A stretch of 64,000 nt of DNA from Micromonospora profundi. GTDB taxonomy: Bacteria; Actinomycetota; Actinomycetes; Mycobacteriales; Micromonosporaceae. Shown here one piece after another: positions 1-8,730 of the stretch. Position numbers and translations under genes: made by a program. The notes under the pieces were generated by a model. It saw nothing but the letters and a program-made list of their open reading frames with translations. It was not told the origin of the DNA and made no database searches. Positions within the stretch are counted from its first letter, which is position 1. Each line of letters begins with the position of its first letter. Location: assembly GCF_011927785.1 (NCBI RefSeq), contig NZ_JAATJK010000001.1:6450501-6514500 (forward strand), given 5' to 3'.

Positions 1-947
1 CTCAGCAGCACCACCAGCGCAATGATCAGCACTGCGGCACCACCGACCAGGTGCGCGGCGGTCAGTGCCCGCCGTCGCTCGGCGGTGACCTCGGCGACCA
101 CGTCGGCGACAAGCTTCTTCTCGACGAACTGTCCGAGTCGGATCATCGAGCGGACGGACGGGAAGAGCGCGTCGAGCGGCACGTCGCGGACGGCGCCGGC
201 CGGGTCCCGGGCGCTGGTGACAAGGAAGTCGGGGCTGGTACGCGCGGCGACAGCCGAGTCCAGGAGCTGGGCGACCTTGAGCTGATCGGGTGTGATCAGG
301 CTCCGGAAGCGTCGGCTGTCCACCTGGAGGGCGGCGATGCACGCCACGTACGCGGCGCTGGCCTGCGGTGCGCCTGTCGCCTTGACCACCAGGCTCAGGG
401 TGGCGCAGGCGCCCAGACCCTCGTCGGCGCGCAGCAGCCCGTCAAGGGCGAGCACCTGGCGGCCGGTGAGCGTGTCGGTGTCCACGCCGAAGTTCAGCCG
501 GAGCGACTCGATGAGCCCGGTGTTGACAGGGCCGAACCCCTCCATCACCTGGATCGGGTTCGCGGTGCCGGTCAGCACTGCCGAGCGTAGATCGATGAGG
601 CTGGACACCGCGTCGAGGGCGTGCTCGACCCGGTCGGTCAGCTTCGTGTCGGCTCCGGATCGCAGGTCGGCGACCCGGTCGTCCACATCTGCGGACTTCC
701 GGATCAGTTCGGAGCGGTCGACCCGGCGGAGCAGGAAGCCGATCGAGAGGACGCGTTCCTGCTGAAGGTCCTGAAGGAGACTGCCGACCTGGCTGGCGAG
801 CCGTACGCGGTCGGTGATCTCGCCGGCGCGTTGCGCGGCGGCAACCCGGTCGAGCACCACGGGAACGGCGAGGCCGACCAGGCTGAGCAGGGGGATCACC
901 ACGAGCAGCGCGAGCTTGCCGCGGATCCGGAGCCTACCGAGAAGCAT
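1..947 (-). CDS. Nitrate/nitrite-sensing (NIT) type membrane sensor, probably histidine kinase (3' end outside window)
   Basis: The gene starts at ATG 947 and stays open to the left edge (315 codons seen), so only the sensory half is present. Residues 12-34 form a transmembrane helix, followed by a long helical periplasmic domain with the QQERVLS motif near residue 62 that is typical of NIT domains (PF08376). A second transmembrane helix begins in the last 20 codons, where a HAMP and kinase part would be expected to follow. It overlaps the upstream gene by 14 bp, so the two are probably translationally coupled. In actinomycetes such sensors often head conservon operons (roadblock, DUF742, small GTPase). 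That part is inference, because those genes would lie outside the window. Confidence 0.75.
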   Translation of the reverse strand, partial: MLLGRLRIRGKLALLVVIPLLSLVGLAVPVVLDRVAAAQRAGEITDRVRLASQVGSLLQDLQQERVLSIGFLLRRVDRSELIRKSADVDDRVADLRSGADTKLTDRVEHALDAVSSLIDLRSAVLTGTANPIQVMEGFGPVNTGLIESLRLNFGVDTDTLTGRQVLALDGLLRADEGLGACATLSLVVKATGAPQASAAYVACIAALQVDSRRFRSLITPDQLKVAQLLDSAVAARTSPDFLVTSARDPAGAVRDVPLDALFPSVRSMIRLGQFVEKKLVADVVAEVTAERRRALTAAHLVGGAAVLIIALVVLL

Positions 948-2127
948 CGAAGGGCCCCCACTGCGCGATCTCCGTGTGCTGGGTCGCGCCGACGGGTTGC
1001 AGCGTTCGCTGGTCGGCGGGTCTGCCCGTGCCACCCGGCGGCTGCCAGGGATCACCCGTCGTCAGGTCGCCCGAGCTGTCCACGTCAGTGGTCGGCGTGG
1101 CCGCGCGTCGGTGGGCCCGGCGGGCGGCCGCGATCAGCAGTGTGGCGAGCCAGCCCAGCAGCAGCACGGCGACGGCTGCGGCACCGACTGTGATCCAGCG
1201 GTCCCGGTCCAGCCCGTCGAGCCGTTCTACGAGCAGGGCGTCGAGTTCGGCGAGGACGACCGGCTGAAGTTGCCGGGCGGCGTTGCGCGAGTTGAGCGCG
1301 GCGGCGGCCAGTTGACCGGGATCCACCGCGCCGGTGCCGGCGGCCGGGGTCGAGTACGCGGCAAGCGCCTCCACCGACCGCTGGTAGGCGTCAAGTGGGG
1401 TCAGCACGTTCGCGCCCAGGTCGGTGCTCTCCGAGCTGTCCACCGCCGATCGCAGGTTGTCCACCACGCCGTTGGCGGGGGCGAGGGCGGATACCCGCAC
1501 GCTGGTCAGTTCGATGAGGCCGCGGGTCCGTTCGGCGGCGGGCCGGCGGCTGACGAGCGTGCCCAGGTCGGCGAGCCGGCCGGCGCCCACCATCGCCTCG
1601 GGCAGTTCCTGGCCGACGCTGTCCTGGAGGAAGTACGAGTCGGCGCCGGGATCACGGACCAGCCCGGAGCTCTCCCGGACCTTGTCGTGCAGGTCGAGCA
1701 GCAGGTCGGTGACCTCGCCGTACGCGGTGTAGGCGGATTCCGGGTCGGCGGGGCGGCGGTCGCGCAGCGCTTCCAGTTTGGCCCGGAGCCCGGCCCAGCG
1801 TTCCTGGCTGCGCAGTTCGACGCCGATGCGGGCGTCCAGCGTGGCGGCCTGCTCGACGGCGCGGGTCAGCGGCTCACCGGGGACGGGCCGGCCGCTGACG
1901 GCGGCCGACTGGGCCTCCACAAGGGCTTCGGTGATCGGGGCGAGGGCGCGCAGGTACTCCACGCCCAGCCGTGCCCGGGAGGCCTGGTCCCGATTCTCGC
2001 CGGTGTGTTGCCAGCTCTGGGTGAGCAGCAAGCCCACCGGGGCCAGGAGCGCGGCGATGAGCAGCAGCGGCAGCATTCGGCCCAGCGTGGACGTCCGTCG
2101 ACGGGCCCGCGGCGCGGGAACTGTCAT
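934..2127 (-). CDS. Membrane protein with extracytoplasmic helical sensor-like domain
   Basis: This 397-residue protein has an N-terminal transmembrane helix (about residues 18-36), a 270-residue mostly alpha-helical extracytoplasmic region, a second transmembrane helix (about 310-332) and a short polar tail. The layout resembles a chemoreceptor-like sensor domain without an output module. I do not recognise a named family. A strong GGAGGAG ribosome site lies just before ATG 2127. Its stop overlaps the start of the following NIT sensor gene by 14 bp, which suggests the two proteins are made together, possibly as ligand-binding partner and kinase. Function is otherwise unknown. Confidence 0.7.
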   Translation of the reverse strand: MTVPAPRARRRTSTLGRMLPLLLIAALLAPVGLLLTQSWQHTGENRDQASRARLGVEYLRALAPITEALVEAQSAAVSGRPVPGEPLTRAVEQAATLDARIGVELRSQERWAGLRAKLEALRDRRPADPESAYTAYGEVTDLLLDLHDKVRESSGLVRDPGADSYFLQDSVGQELPEAMVGAGRLADLGTLVSRRPAAERTRGLIELTSVRVSALAPANGVVDNLRSAVDSSESTDLGANVLTPLDAYQRSVEALAAYSTPAAGTGAVDPGQLAAAALNSRNAARQLQPVVLAELDALLVERLDGLDRDRWITVGAAAVAVLLLGWLATLLIAAARRAHRRAATPTTDVDSSGDLTTGDPWQPPGGTGRPADQRTLQPVGATQHTEIAQWGPFDASR

Positions 2128-2500
2128 GGTGTGTCTCCTCCGGCGTCGGGCGGGGGTCGACGCGGTTTCGGGTTCATCGATGAGTCCCGTCCGCCGGACC
2201 GGAAAACTAACCGAAGCCGTCGAGGTGGGGTCGCTGGCGCAGAGTCAGGTTTGCGTCAGTTCGAGCGATGTCACCATTCGTCCGGGTTGTAGACACGCTG
2301 CGTGGCATTGGCGGGTGTGACATGGAGGGATCGAGGTGGATTTCCGACGAAGATCGGAATTCACGGAATGCGAACTCAACTCACTGGCCAGCGCTGGACG
2401 TTGCGCGGTCGCACCCGTCTCGATCACCGATCGGAGTAACCGAACGGACGTACGGCGGATCTCAGCCAGCGCTCAGGCTCGGGGCCGTACCGTGTGCCGC
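2128..2500. other. Divergent intergenic region with an inverted repeat
   Basis: No convincing gene lies in these 373 bases between two divergent operons. An inverted repeat (TTCCGA, 6-base spacer, TCGGAA) sits at 2342-2359 and could be an operator. A TACCGT hexamer ends 7 bases before the ATG at 2501, so the fusion gene to the right may have a leaderless transcript. Confidence 0.4.
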
Positions 2501-5365
2501 ATGAGATCGCCGTCGCCGGCCGCGTGGTTCCGGCGTGCCCTGCCCACCCGCCGTCGCGCGATCGCCGCGACGGCGGTCGTCGTCCTGCTGGCCGCCGCCG
2601 TGACCTGGGCGGTGTGGCCGCAGGGATCGGGGGTACGCACCGAGAGCGCGATGCTCACCGTCCGCTCTGGACCGGCCGGTGACCAGCCCGTCGACCTGGA
2701 CACCACCCTGTACCTGCCGGACGACGCCTCGTCCGGACGGAAGGTGCCGGCCGTGCTGCTGGCGCACGGGTTCGGCGGCACAAAGGATTCGGTGCGCTCC
2801 GACGCGGAGGAGTTCGCCGGGCGCGGGTACGCGGTGCTCACCTGGACCGCGCGGGGCTTCGGTCGCAGCGGTGGTCAGATCCACCTGGACAGCCCGGACT
2901 ACGAGGTACGCGACGCGCAGCGGCTGCTGGACTGGCTGGCCGACCGGCCCGAGGTGCGCACCGACGCTCCTGGCGATCCGAAGGTAGGCGTGGTCGGCGG
3001 CTCGTACGGTGGCGCGCTGGCGCTGCTGCTGGCCGCCCAGGACCGGCGGGTGGACGCGATCGTCCCCATGATCACCTGGAACGACCTGTCCCGCGCGTTC
3101 CTGCCGGAGAGCACCGGCGGTTCGCCGACCGAGGGCGTGTTCAAGAAGGGCTGGGCGGGCCTCTTCTTCGGCGGGGGCGGCAACGTGGGCAGCGGCCCGG
3201 CCGGGCTTTCCGGGACGACAGCCGCCCAGCCGGAGGGCGCACCCGCGTCGGCCGGACCGCCCAGCCCGGGGCCGGGCAGCGGGCCGGGCACCGGTCCGGG
3301 TGGCGCACCGTCCGGAGCGGCCGACCCTGCGTGCGGCCGGTTCGCCGCCGACATCTGCGCCGCGTACCTGCGGATCGCCACCACCGGCCAGGCCGACCAG
3401 GCCGCCGTGGACCTGCTGCGCCGGTCCAGCCCGGCGGGCGTGCTGGACCGGATCACGGCACCCACCCTGCTGGTGCAGGGCGAGGCGGACACTCTCTTTC
3501 CCCTGGGCGAGGCGGACGCCAACGCCAAGGGCATCGCCGCCGCCGGCACCCCGGTGCGGGTCGCCTGGTTCACCGGCGGTCACGACGGCGGCGCTGGCCC
3601 CCGCTCGGATTCGGACCGGGTGAAGTTCCTGACCGTCCAGTGGCTCGACCACTACGTCAAGGGCGAGGGCGACGCGCCCGGTGACGACTTCACCTGGTCG
3701 CGCATCGCCGGCTTCGACGCGCTCGACAGGGGTCTGGTCGCCACCGGCTTCCGCGCCACCGACTATCCGGGCCTGGACGGCGACAGCCGCCGAGAGGTCA
3801 CCGTCGCCGGCCCGCCGCAGCCGATCGCGAACCCGCCGAACGGCAATCCGGCGGCGATCTCCTCGATCCCGTTCGCCGGCGGGCTCACCTCGCTGCTCGG
3901 CGGGGTGGCCGGCGACGTTCCGGGCCAGCACGCCCGGTTCGAGTCGACGCCGCTGACCGAGGCGGTGGACGTGGCGGGCGCGCCCACAGTCACAGTGCGG
4001 GCCGCGTCGCCGACCGGCGAGGCGGTGCTCTTCGTCAAGCTCTACGACGTCGACAAGGACGGCGCCGCGACCCTGTCGAACGGGCTGGTCGCGCCGGTCC
4101 GGCTCACCGGTCTGCCGGAGCAGGTGCAGGATGCCCGCCCGGTCACCGTGACGCTGCCCGGCATCGTCCACCGTGTCGAGGCCGGACACCGGCTGCGCCT
4201 TGTGGTCGCCACGTCCGACCAGGCGTACACCACTCCGGCCGAGCCCACCGTCTACACGGTTGCGGTGGACGGCGCGGTGAGCCTGCCCACGATCGACGGA
4301 GAGCCGATCCCCACTGCCGCGACCGTGTGGCGCTGGGTGCTCGCCGGCCTGCTCGCGGCCATCGCGATCGGGCTCGTCGTGGTCGTCGCAGTTGTCCGCC
4401 GCCGCCACCGCCGCCAGGACCGCTCGGTGCATCCGGAGTACGCGGACACGCCGCTTGCCGTGCGCGCCCTGCGCAAGGAGTACGCGGACGGCTTCGTGGC
4501 CGTGTCGAACGTCGACTTCGAGGTGCATCCGGGGCAGGTGGTGGGCCTGCTCGGGCCCAACGGGGCCGGTAAGACCACGACCCTGCGGGTGCTGATGGGG
4601 CTGACCCAGCCGACCGCCGGTGAGATCTACGTCTTCGGTCGGCGGCTGGTGCCCGGCTCACCGGTGCTCTCCCGCATCGGCGCGCTCGTGGAGGGGCCCG
4701 GTTTCCTGCCGCACCTGTCCGGCCTGGACAACCTGAAGGCGTACTGGCGGGCGACCGGGCGGCCGTGGGAGGACGCGCACTTCGACGCGGCGTTGGAGAT
4801 CGCCGGGCTGGGCGACTCGGTGCACCGGAAGATCAAGAACTACAGCCACGGCATGCGCCAACGACTGGCGATCGCCCAGGCCATGCTCGGGTTGCCCGAG
4901 TTGCTGGTGCTCGACGAACCGACGGACGGGCTCGACCCGCCGCAGATCGCCGAGATGCGCCGAGTCCTCCAGCGGTACGCCACCGACGGGCGCGCGGTGC
5001 TGGTCTCCAGTCACCTGCTGGCCGAGGTGGAGCAGACCTGCACCCACGCGGTGGTGGTGAACAAGGGCCGGATCGTGGCGTCCGGGCCGGTGGAGGAGAT
5101 CGTGGGGGAGTCGCCGAGCGTGCTGTTCGATGTCAGCGACCCGGTGGCGGCGCGGCAGGTGCTGGACGGCCTGCACGGCGTACGGGTGCTGCCGGAGAGC
5201 GACGGGCAGTTGGTGGTCGACACCAACGGCACGGCCCGCAGCGAGGTGGTGGCCGAGCTGGTACGCGCCGGCATCGGAGTGGACCGGGTGGTGCCCCGGC
5301 GCCGCCTGGAGGACGCGTTCCTCGCCCTGGTGGGCGAGAACTCTCGGGGAAGCGGTGACCGGTGA
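2501..5365 (+). CDS. Alpha/beta hydrolase (S15/CocE-like) fused to an ABC transporter ATPase
   Basis: This 954-residue fusion has three parts. A transmembrane helix (about 20-40) leads into a peptidase S15/CocE-type alpha/beta hydrolase with GGSYGG (nucleophile Ser168), candidate Asp330 and His361, and a PepX_C-like beta domain to about 600. A second helix at about 611-633 is followed by basic residues. The C-terminal ABC ATPase has Walker A GPNGAGKTT (685-693), an SHGMRQ signature and Walker B ending in Asp805-Glu806. The two helices predict an extracellular hydrolase tethered to a cytoplasmic ATPase. I chose ATG 2501 because it precedes the natural basic-hydrophobic N-terminus. A permease gene follows with stop/start overlap, so the pair should form one exporter. 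The substrate is unknown; S15-like enzymes hydrolyse acyl esters, amides or peptides. Confidence 0.88.
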   Translation: MRSPSPAAWFRRALPTRRRAIAATAVVVLLAAAVTWAVWPQGSGVRTESAMLTVRSGPAGDQPVDLDTTLYLPDDASSGRKVPAVLLAHGFGGTKDSVRSDAEEFAGRGYAVLTWTARGFGRSGGQIHLDSPDYEVRDAQRLLDWLADRPEVRTDAPGDPKVGVVGGSYGGALALLLAAQDRRVDAIVPMITWNDLSRAFLPESTGGSPTEGVFKKGWAGLFFGGGGNVGSGPAGLSGTTAAQPEGAPASAGPPSPGPGSGPGTGPGGAPSGAADPACGRFAADICAAYLRIATTGQADQAAVDLLRRSSPAGVLDRITAPTLLVQGEADTLFPLGEADANAKGIAAAGTPVRVAWFTGGHDGGAGPRSDSDRVKFLTVQWLDHYVKGEGDAPGDDFTWSRIAGFDALDRGLVATGFRATDYPGLDGDSRREVTVAGPPQPIANPPNGNPAAISSIPFAGGLTSLLGGVAGDVPGQHARFESTPLTEAVDVAGAPTVTVRAASPTGEAVLFVKLYDVDKDGAATLSNGLVAPVRLTGLPEQVQDARPVTVTLPGIVHRVEAGHRLRLVVATSDQAYTTPAEPTVYTVAVDGAVSLPTIDGEPIPTAATVWRWVLAGLLAAIAIGLVVVVAVVRRRHRRQDRSVHPEYADTPLAVRALRKEYADGFVAVSNVDFEVHPGQVVGLLGPNGAGKTTTLRVLMGLTQPTAGEIYVFGRRLVPGSPVLSRIGALVEGPGFLPHLSGLDNLKAYWRATGRPWEDAHFDAALEIAGLGDSVHRKIKNYSHGMRQRLAIAQAMLGLPELLVLDEPTDGLDPPQIAEMRRVLQRYATDGRAVLVSSHLLAEVEQTCTHAVVVNKGRIVASGPVEEIVGESPSVLFDVSDPVAARQVLDGLHGVRVLPESDGQLVVDTNGTARSEVVAELVRAGIGVDRVVPRRRLEDAFLALVGENSRGSGDR

Positions 5366-6261
5366 TGGCTGGCTCTTCCGTCGACACGCCGTCGGGCGTC
5401 ACCGATCCGGCCGGTGCGGCCCGGGGCTACCGGCCGTCGGCCACCATGCCGTTCGCTGCGGAGTTCCGCCGGCAGGCGTCCCGGCGGCGCACCCAGCTGG
5501 CGCTCGGGTTCATGGTGCTGCTGCCGCTGATCATCCTGATCGCGTTCCAGTTCGACTCGGGCGGTGACGACGACAACGGCCGCAACGAGTTCTCCAGCCT
5601 GGTCGAGCTGGCCACCTCGGGCGGGCTCAACTTCACCCTGTTCTCGATCTTCGTGTCGGCGTCGTTCCTGCTGGTGGTGGTCGTCGCGCTGTTCTGCGGC
5701 GACACGGTGGCCAGCGAGGCGAGCTGGGGGAGTCTGCGCTACCTGCTGGCCGTCCCTGTGCCCCGTGCCCGGCTGCTCACGGTGAAGCTCGTGGTCGCGC
5801 TCGCGTACTCGGGGCTGGCCCTGCTCCTGCTGGCCGGCACCGCGCTGGTGGCCGGCACCCTGCGCTACGGCTGGTCGCCGCTGCGCAGCACTGTCGCCGC
5901 CGAGCTGGAGCCGACCGAGGGGCTGCTCCGGCTGCTCGCCGTGCTCGGCTACCTGGCGGTCGTACTCCTGGTGGTGGCGGGGCTGGCGTTCCTGCTGTCG
6001 GTGACGACGGACGCCGCGCTCGGCGCTGTCGGTGGCGCCGTGCTGCTGTGGATCCTGTCCAGCATCCTGGACCAGATCACCGCCCTGGGGGCTCTGCGCG
6101 ACTTCCTGCCCACCCACTTCAGCACCGCCTGGTTGGGGCTGCTCTCCACCCCGGTGCAGACCGACGACGTGGTGCGCGGCTGCATCTCGGCGATTTGCTA
6201 CGCGACGCTGTTCTGGGGGCTGGCGTTCTGGCGGTTCACCCGCAAGGACATCACGTCGTAG
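5365..6261 (+). CDS. ABC-2 type transporter permease
   Basis: This 298-residue integral membrane protein has about six hydrophobic spans, including two near residues 45-65 and 90-115 and a late cluster at 190-245. That is the pattern of ABC-2 export permeases. ATG 5365 overlaps the stop codon of the fusion gene (TGATG); GTG 5362 is an equally possible start. Coupled translation with the ATPase-bearing fusion makes it the obvious partner of that ATPase. No substrate-binding protein is present, consistent with export rather than import. Confidence 0.85.
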   Translation: MAGSSVDTPSGVTDPAGAARGYRPSATMPFAAEFRRQASRRRTQLALGFMVLLPLIILIAFQFDSGGDDDNGRNEFSSLVELATSGGLNFTLFSIFVSASFLLVVVVALFCGDTVASEASWGSLRYLLAVPVPRARLLTVKLVVALAYSGLALLLLAGTALVAGTLRYGWSPLRSTVAAELEPTEGLLRLLAVLGYLAVVLLVVAGLAFLLSVTTDAALGAVGGAVLLWILSSILDQITALGALRDFLPTHFSTAWLGLLSTPVQTDDVVRGCISAICYATLFWGLAFWRFTRKDITS

Positions 6262-6414
6262 CGGCCACCTGACGCCACCGCTCGATCGACTCGCTTCCTG
6301 GGGCGTCGGTCGGGTGGGATGCGCGATTTCCGGGAAGCCGGAAACGTGCCGCCGCAACTATCGACGAGGCCGACAGGGTGTACGGACCGCGCGCGGAGCG
6401 GTACCGTCGGTTGC

Positions 6415-6426
6415 GGGAGCGCTCCC
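6415..6426. promoter_or_regulatory. LacI-type palindromic operator candidate
   Basis: GGGAGCGCTCCC is a perfect 12-base palindrome of the class bound by actinobacterial LacI-family repressors such as CebR. It lies 124 bases before the DoxX gene. The bases between, about 6460-6545, are clearly AT-richer than the surroundings and probably hold the promoter. The assignment to a LacI regulator is by motif only. Confidence 0.4.
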
Positions 6427-6549
6427 ACAGGAGGCGATCACGCCCGGCTTGTTCCGAGCAGGGATTTTCCCACTAGCAAGGAATCTATTAACTTCGATGG
6501 ATTCATGCTCCATGATGGGTGGTATCGATATCCATCTATGGGAGGTTCC

Positions 6550-6999
6550 ATGAACGTCTCTCGGCTCGGCGGGCCGATCCTGTCCCTGTTCCGCATCGTG
6601 ACCGGCCTGCTGTTCGCGCTGCACGGCCTGTCCTCGATCTTCGGGTTGTTCGGCGGCAACCCCGTGACCGGCAAGGCGATACCCCTCGGCACGTGGCCAG
6701 GCTGGTGGGCCGCGCTGATTCAGCTGATCTGCGGTGCGCTGGTGCTTGTCGGTCTCTTCACCCGACCGGCCGCGATTCTCGCCTCCGGTTCGATGGCGTA
6801 CGCCTACTTCGTCGTGCACCAGCCGGACGGCCTGCTGCCGCTACAGAACGGCGGTGAGTTGTCCGCGCTCTTCTGCTGGTCCTTCCTGCTGGTCGCGGTG
6901 CTCGGCCCAGGCTCCTGGGCGCTCGACTCGCTGTTGGCCCGGCGTCGCCCCGCCACTCTGACCGCGCCGATCGCCGAGCCCACTTCGGTACCGGTCTGA
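6550..6999 (+). CDS. DoxX family membrane protein
   Basis: This 149-residue protein has four hydrophobic helices and the DoxX pattern: an N-terminal helix with a LHGL segment, a GTWPGWW loop, a G-LFTRPA segment after the second helix, and a conserved HQPDGLLPLQNGGE loop before the last helix. DoxX proteins are small quinone-linked or redox-associated membrane proteins, and their exact roles vary. GGAGG lies 4 bases before ATG 6550, which fixes this start over in-frame upstream codons. The gene stands alone. Confidence 0.85.
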   Translation: MNVSRLGGPILSLFRIVTGLLFALHGLSSIFGLFGGNPVTGKAIPLGTWPGWWAALIQLICGALVLVGLFTRPAAILASGSMAYAYFVVHQPDGLLPLQNGGELSALFCWSFLLVAVLGPGSWALDSLLARRRPATLTAPIAEPTSVPV

Positions 7000-7157
7000 C
7001 CGCACTCCCACCGCGCGTCGCCGGGGCCTCGACGAGGCGGCCCCGGCGACGCGCCGTGCTCGTCACCCGTCCTGGCCTGGTCGGTTAGCTCACAGCGTGG
7101 GATCAGCGCTGGATGCGACGGCCGCCGGTGCCTAGAATCGGCGGCACAACTGAATAC

Positions 7158-7289
7158 CTCATCCAGAGGGGCTGAGGGATACGGCCCGACGACGCCCCGG
7201 CAACCACCCCGCGCGCTCACCGCTGAGCGACCCGTGGGGCAGGTGCCAATTCCGTCCCTGCCGCACCGTGCGATGCGGGGAAAGATGAG
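7158..7289 (+). ncRNA. SAM-I (S-box) riboswitch upstream of thrC
   Basis: The segment matches the S-box core. P1 strands CTCATC (7158-7163) and GATGAG (7284-7289) enclose the kink-turn core AGAGGGGCTGAGGGA, then GGCCCGACGA, then CGGCAACC, and the junction GGTGCCAATTCC. The 3' strand of P1 runs directly into the ribosome site GAGAGG (7287-7292) of thrC at 7302. Closing P1 with bound SAM should therefore hide the ribosome site, which predicts translational repression. No terminator hairpin is seen between the aptamer and the gene. Confidence 0.92.
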
Positions 7290-7301
7290 AGGACTCTCGA
7301 C

Positions 7302-8588
7302 ATGACGTCGACGCTCGCCGCCTCCGGCATCGACACCTCCGCCAGCCCCGCCCGCGCCCTGGTCTGCCGCGCCTGTTCGGCCCGCTACCCGCTCGCCGCG
7401 CAGCACGCCTGCTACGAGTGTTTCGGCCCGCTGGAGGTCGACTACGACACCGCCGCCCTAGCCACCGTCACCCGCGAGCAGATCGAGGCCGGCCCGAACA
7501 ACATCTGGCGGTACGCCGCGCTGCTGCCCGCCGGTCAGGACCCGGCCACCCGGGTCACCGTCAACCCCGGTCTGACGCCGCTGGTGGCGGCCCCGCACCT
7601 CGCCGCCGAGCTGGGCATCACCGCGCCGCTCTGGGTCAAGGACGACAGCGCCAATCCCACCCACTCGTTCAAGGACCGGGTCGTGTCGGTGGCGCTCACC
7701 GCCGCCAAGGCGCTCGGCTTCACCCGGTTCGCCTGCGCGTCGACAGGCAACCTGGCCAACTCGGTGGCCGCGCACGCCGCCCGGGCCGGGGTGCCCTCGA
7801 TTGTCTTCATCCCCAGCGACCTGGAACAGGGCAAGGTCATCACCACCGCCGTCTACGGCGGCGAACTCGTCGCCATCGACGGCTCGTACGACGACGTGAA
7901 CAGGCTCTGCGGCGAGCTGGTCGAGACCGACGAGTTCGAGGACACCGCGTTCGTCAACGTCAACGTCCGGCCGTACTACGCGGAGGGCTCCAAGACCCTC
8001 GGCTACGAGGTCGCCGAACAGCTCGGCTGGCGGATCCCCGCCCAGGTGGTCATCCCGATGGCCAGCGGCGAGCTGCTCACCAAGATTGACAAGGCGTTCT
8101 CCGAGCTTGTCGAGATCGGCCTGGTCGAGGCGCCGGCCGGTGGCTGGAAGGTCTTCGGCGCCCAGTCGGCCGGCTGCAACCCGATCGCCTCGGCGCTGCA
8201 CGCCGACACCGACACCATCACCCCGGTCAAGCCGACAGGCATCGCCAAGTCCCTCAACATCGGTGACCCGGCCGCCGGCCTCTACGCGCTGGAGGCGGTC
8301 CGTCGCACCGGCGGCTGGATGGAGTACGTCGACGACGACGAGATCCGTGCCGGCATCCGCGACCTGGCCCGCACCACCGGGGTCTTCGCCGAGACCGCGG
8401 GTGGCGTCACCGTGGCGGTACTGCGCAAGCTTGTCGAGTCCGGTCGGCTCGACCCGACGGCCGAGACTGTCGTGTTCAACACCGGCGAAGGGCTGAAGAC
8501 CATCGACGCCGTGGCCGGTCAGGTCGGCCCGACCCACCACATCAAGCCCTCTCTGCGCGCCGCCCGCGACGCCGGTCTCCTCGGCTGA
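7302..8588 (+). CDS. thrC: Threonine synthase (PLP-dependent, zinc-ribbon type)
   Basis: This 428-residue enzyme converts O-phosphohomoserine to threonine and phosphate in the cytoplasm. A four-cysteine ribbon (Cys22, Cys25, Cys37, Cys40) precedes the fold type II PLP domain. NPTHSFKDR carries the PLP lysine Lys124, and ASTGNLANS is the phosphate-binding loop. Length and ribbon fit the archaeal/plant-like class of threonine synthases. The gene is alone and not next to hom or thrB; a second thrC could sit in such a cluster elsewhere. The SAM-I riboswitch directly upstream implies that high SAM lowers its expression. Start ATG 7302 has GAGAGGA at good spacing. Confidence 0.93.
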   Translation: MTSTLAASGIDTSASPARALVCRACSARYPLAAQHACYECFGPLEVDYDTAALATVTREQIEAGPNNIWRYAALLPAGQDPATRVTVNPGLTPLVAAPHLAAELGITAPLWVKDDSANPTHSFKDRVVSVALTAAKALGFTRFACASTGNLANSVAAHAARAGVPSIVFIPSDLEQGKVITTAVYGGELVAIDGSYDDVNRLCGELVETDEFEDTAFVNVNVRPYYAEGSKTLGYEVAEQLGWRIPAQVVIPMASGELLTKIDKAFSELVEIGLVEAPAGGWKVFGAQSAGCNPIASALHADTDTITPVKPTGIAKSLNIGDPAAGLYALEAVRRTGGWMEYVDDDEIRAGIRDLARTTGVFAETAGGVTVAVLRKLVESGRLDPTAETVVFNTGEGLKTIDAVAGQVGPTHHIKPSLRAARDAGLLG

Positions 8589-8694
8589 CGTCCACCGCCG
8601 GTCGGGGGCGGGGGATCGCCCGGACGGGGGATCGGGCCGATCCGCCCTGTAACTGGCTTTTCGCAGTGAGTGTAGAAAACCCGCCGCTGCGGAC

Positions 8695-8723
8695 TTGACG
8701 ACAGGAACCGGACGGCGCAAGAT
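8695..8723 (+). promoter_or_regulatory. Strong housekeeping sigma promoter for the structured RNA
   Basis: TTGACG (8695-8700) and CAAGAT (8718-8723) are separated by exactly 17 bases, close to the ideal actinobacterial housekeeping promoter. Transcription should begin near 8730, inside the gene-free region and about 148 bases before the next start codon. Confidence 0.7.
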
Positions 8724-8730
8724 GCTCCGT

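Noticed and set aside
1081..1330. Possible small ORFs on the plus strand
   Set aside because: They lie antisense to the 397-residue membrane protein, with no start signals.
2462..4528. 688-codon open frame antisense to the hydrolase-ABC fusion
   Set aside because: Low-complexity Arg/Gly/Ala product with no motif; a shadow of a strongly supported gene.
6319..6549. 77-residue N-terminal extension of the DoxX protein
   Set aside because: Not DoxX-like, and a strong ribosome site precedes ATG 6550.
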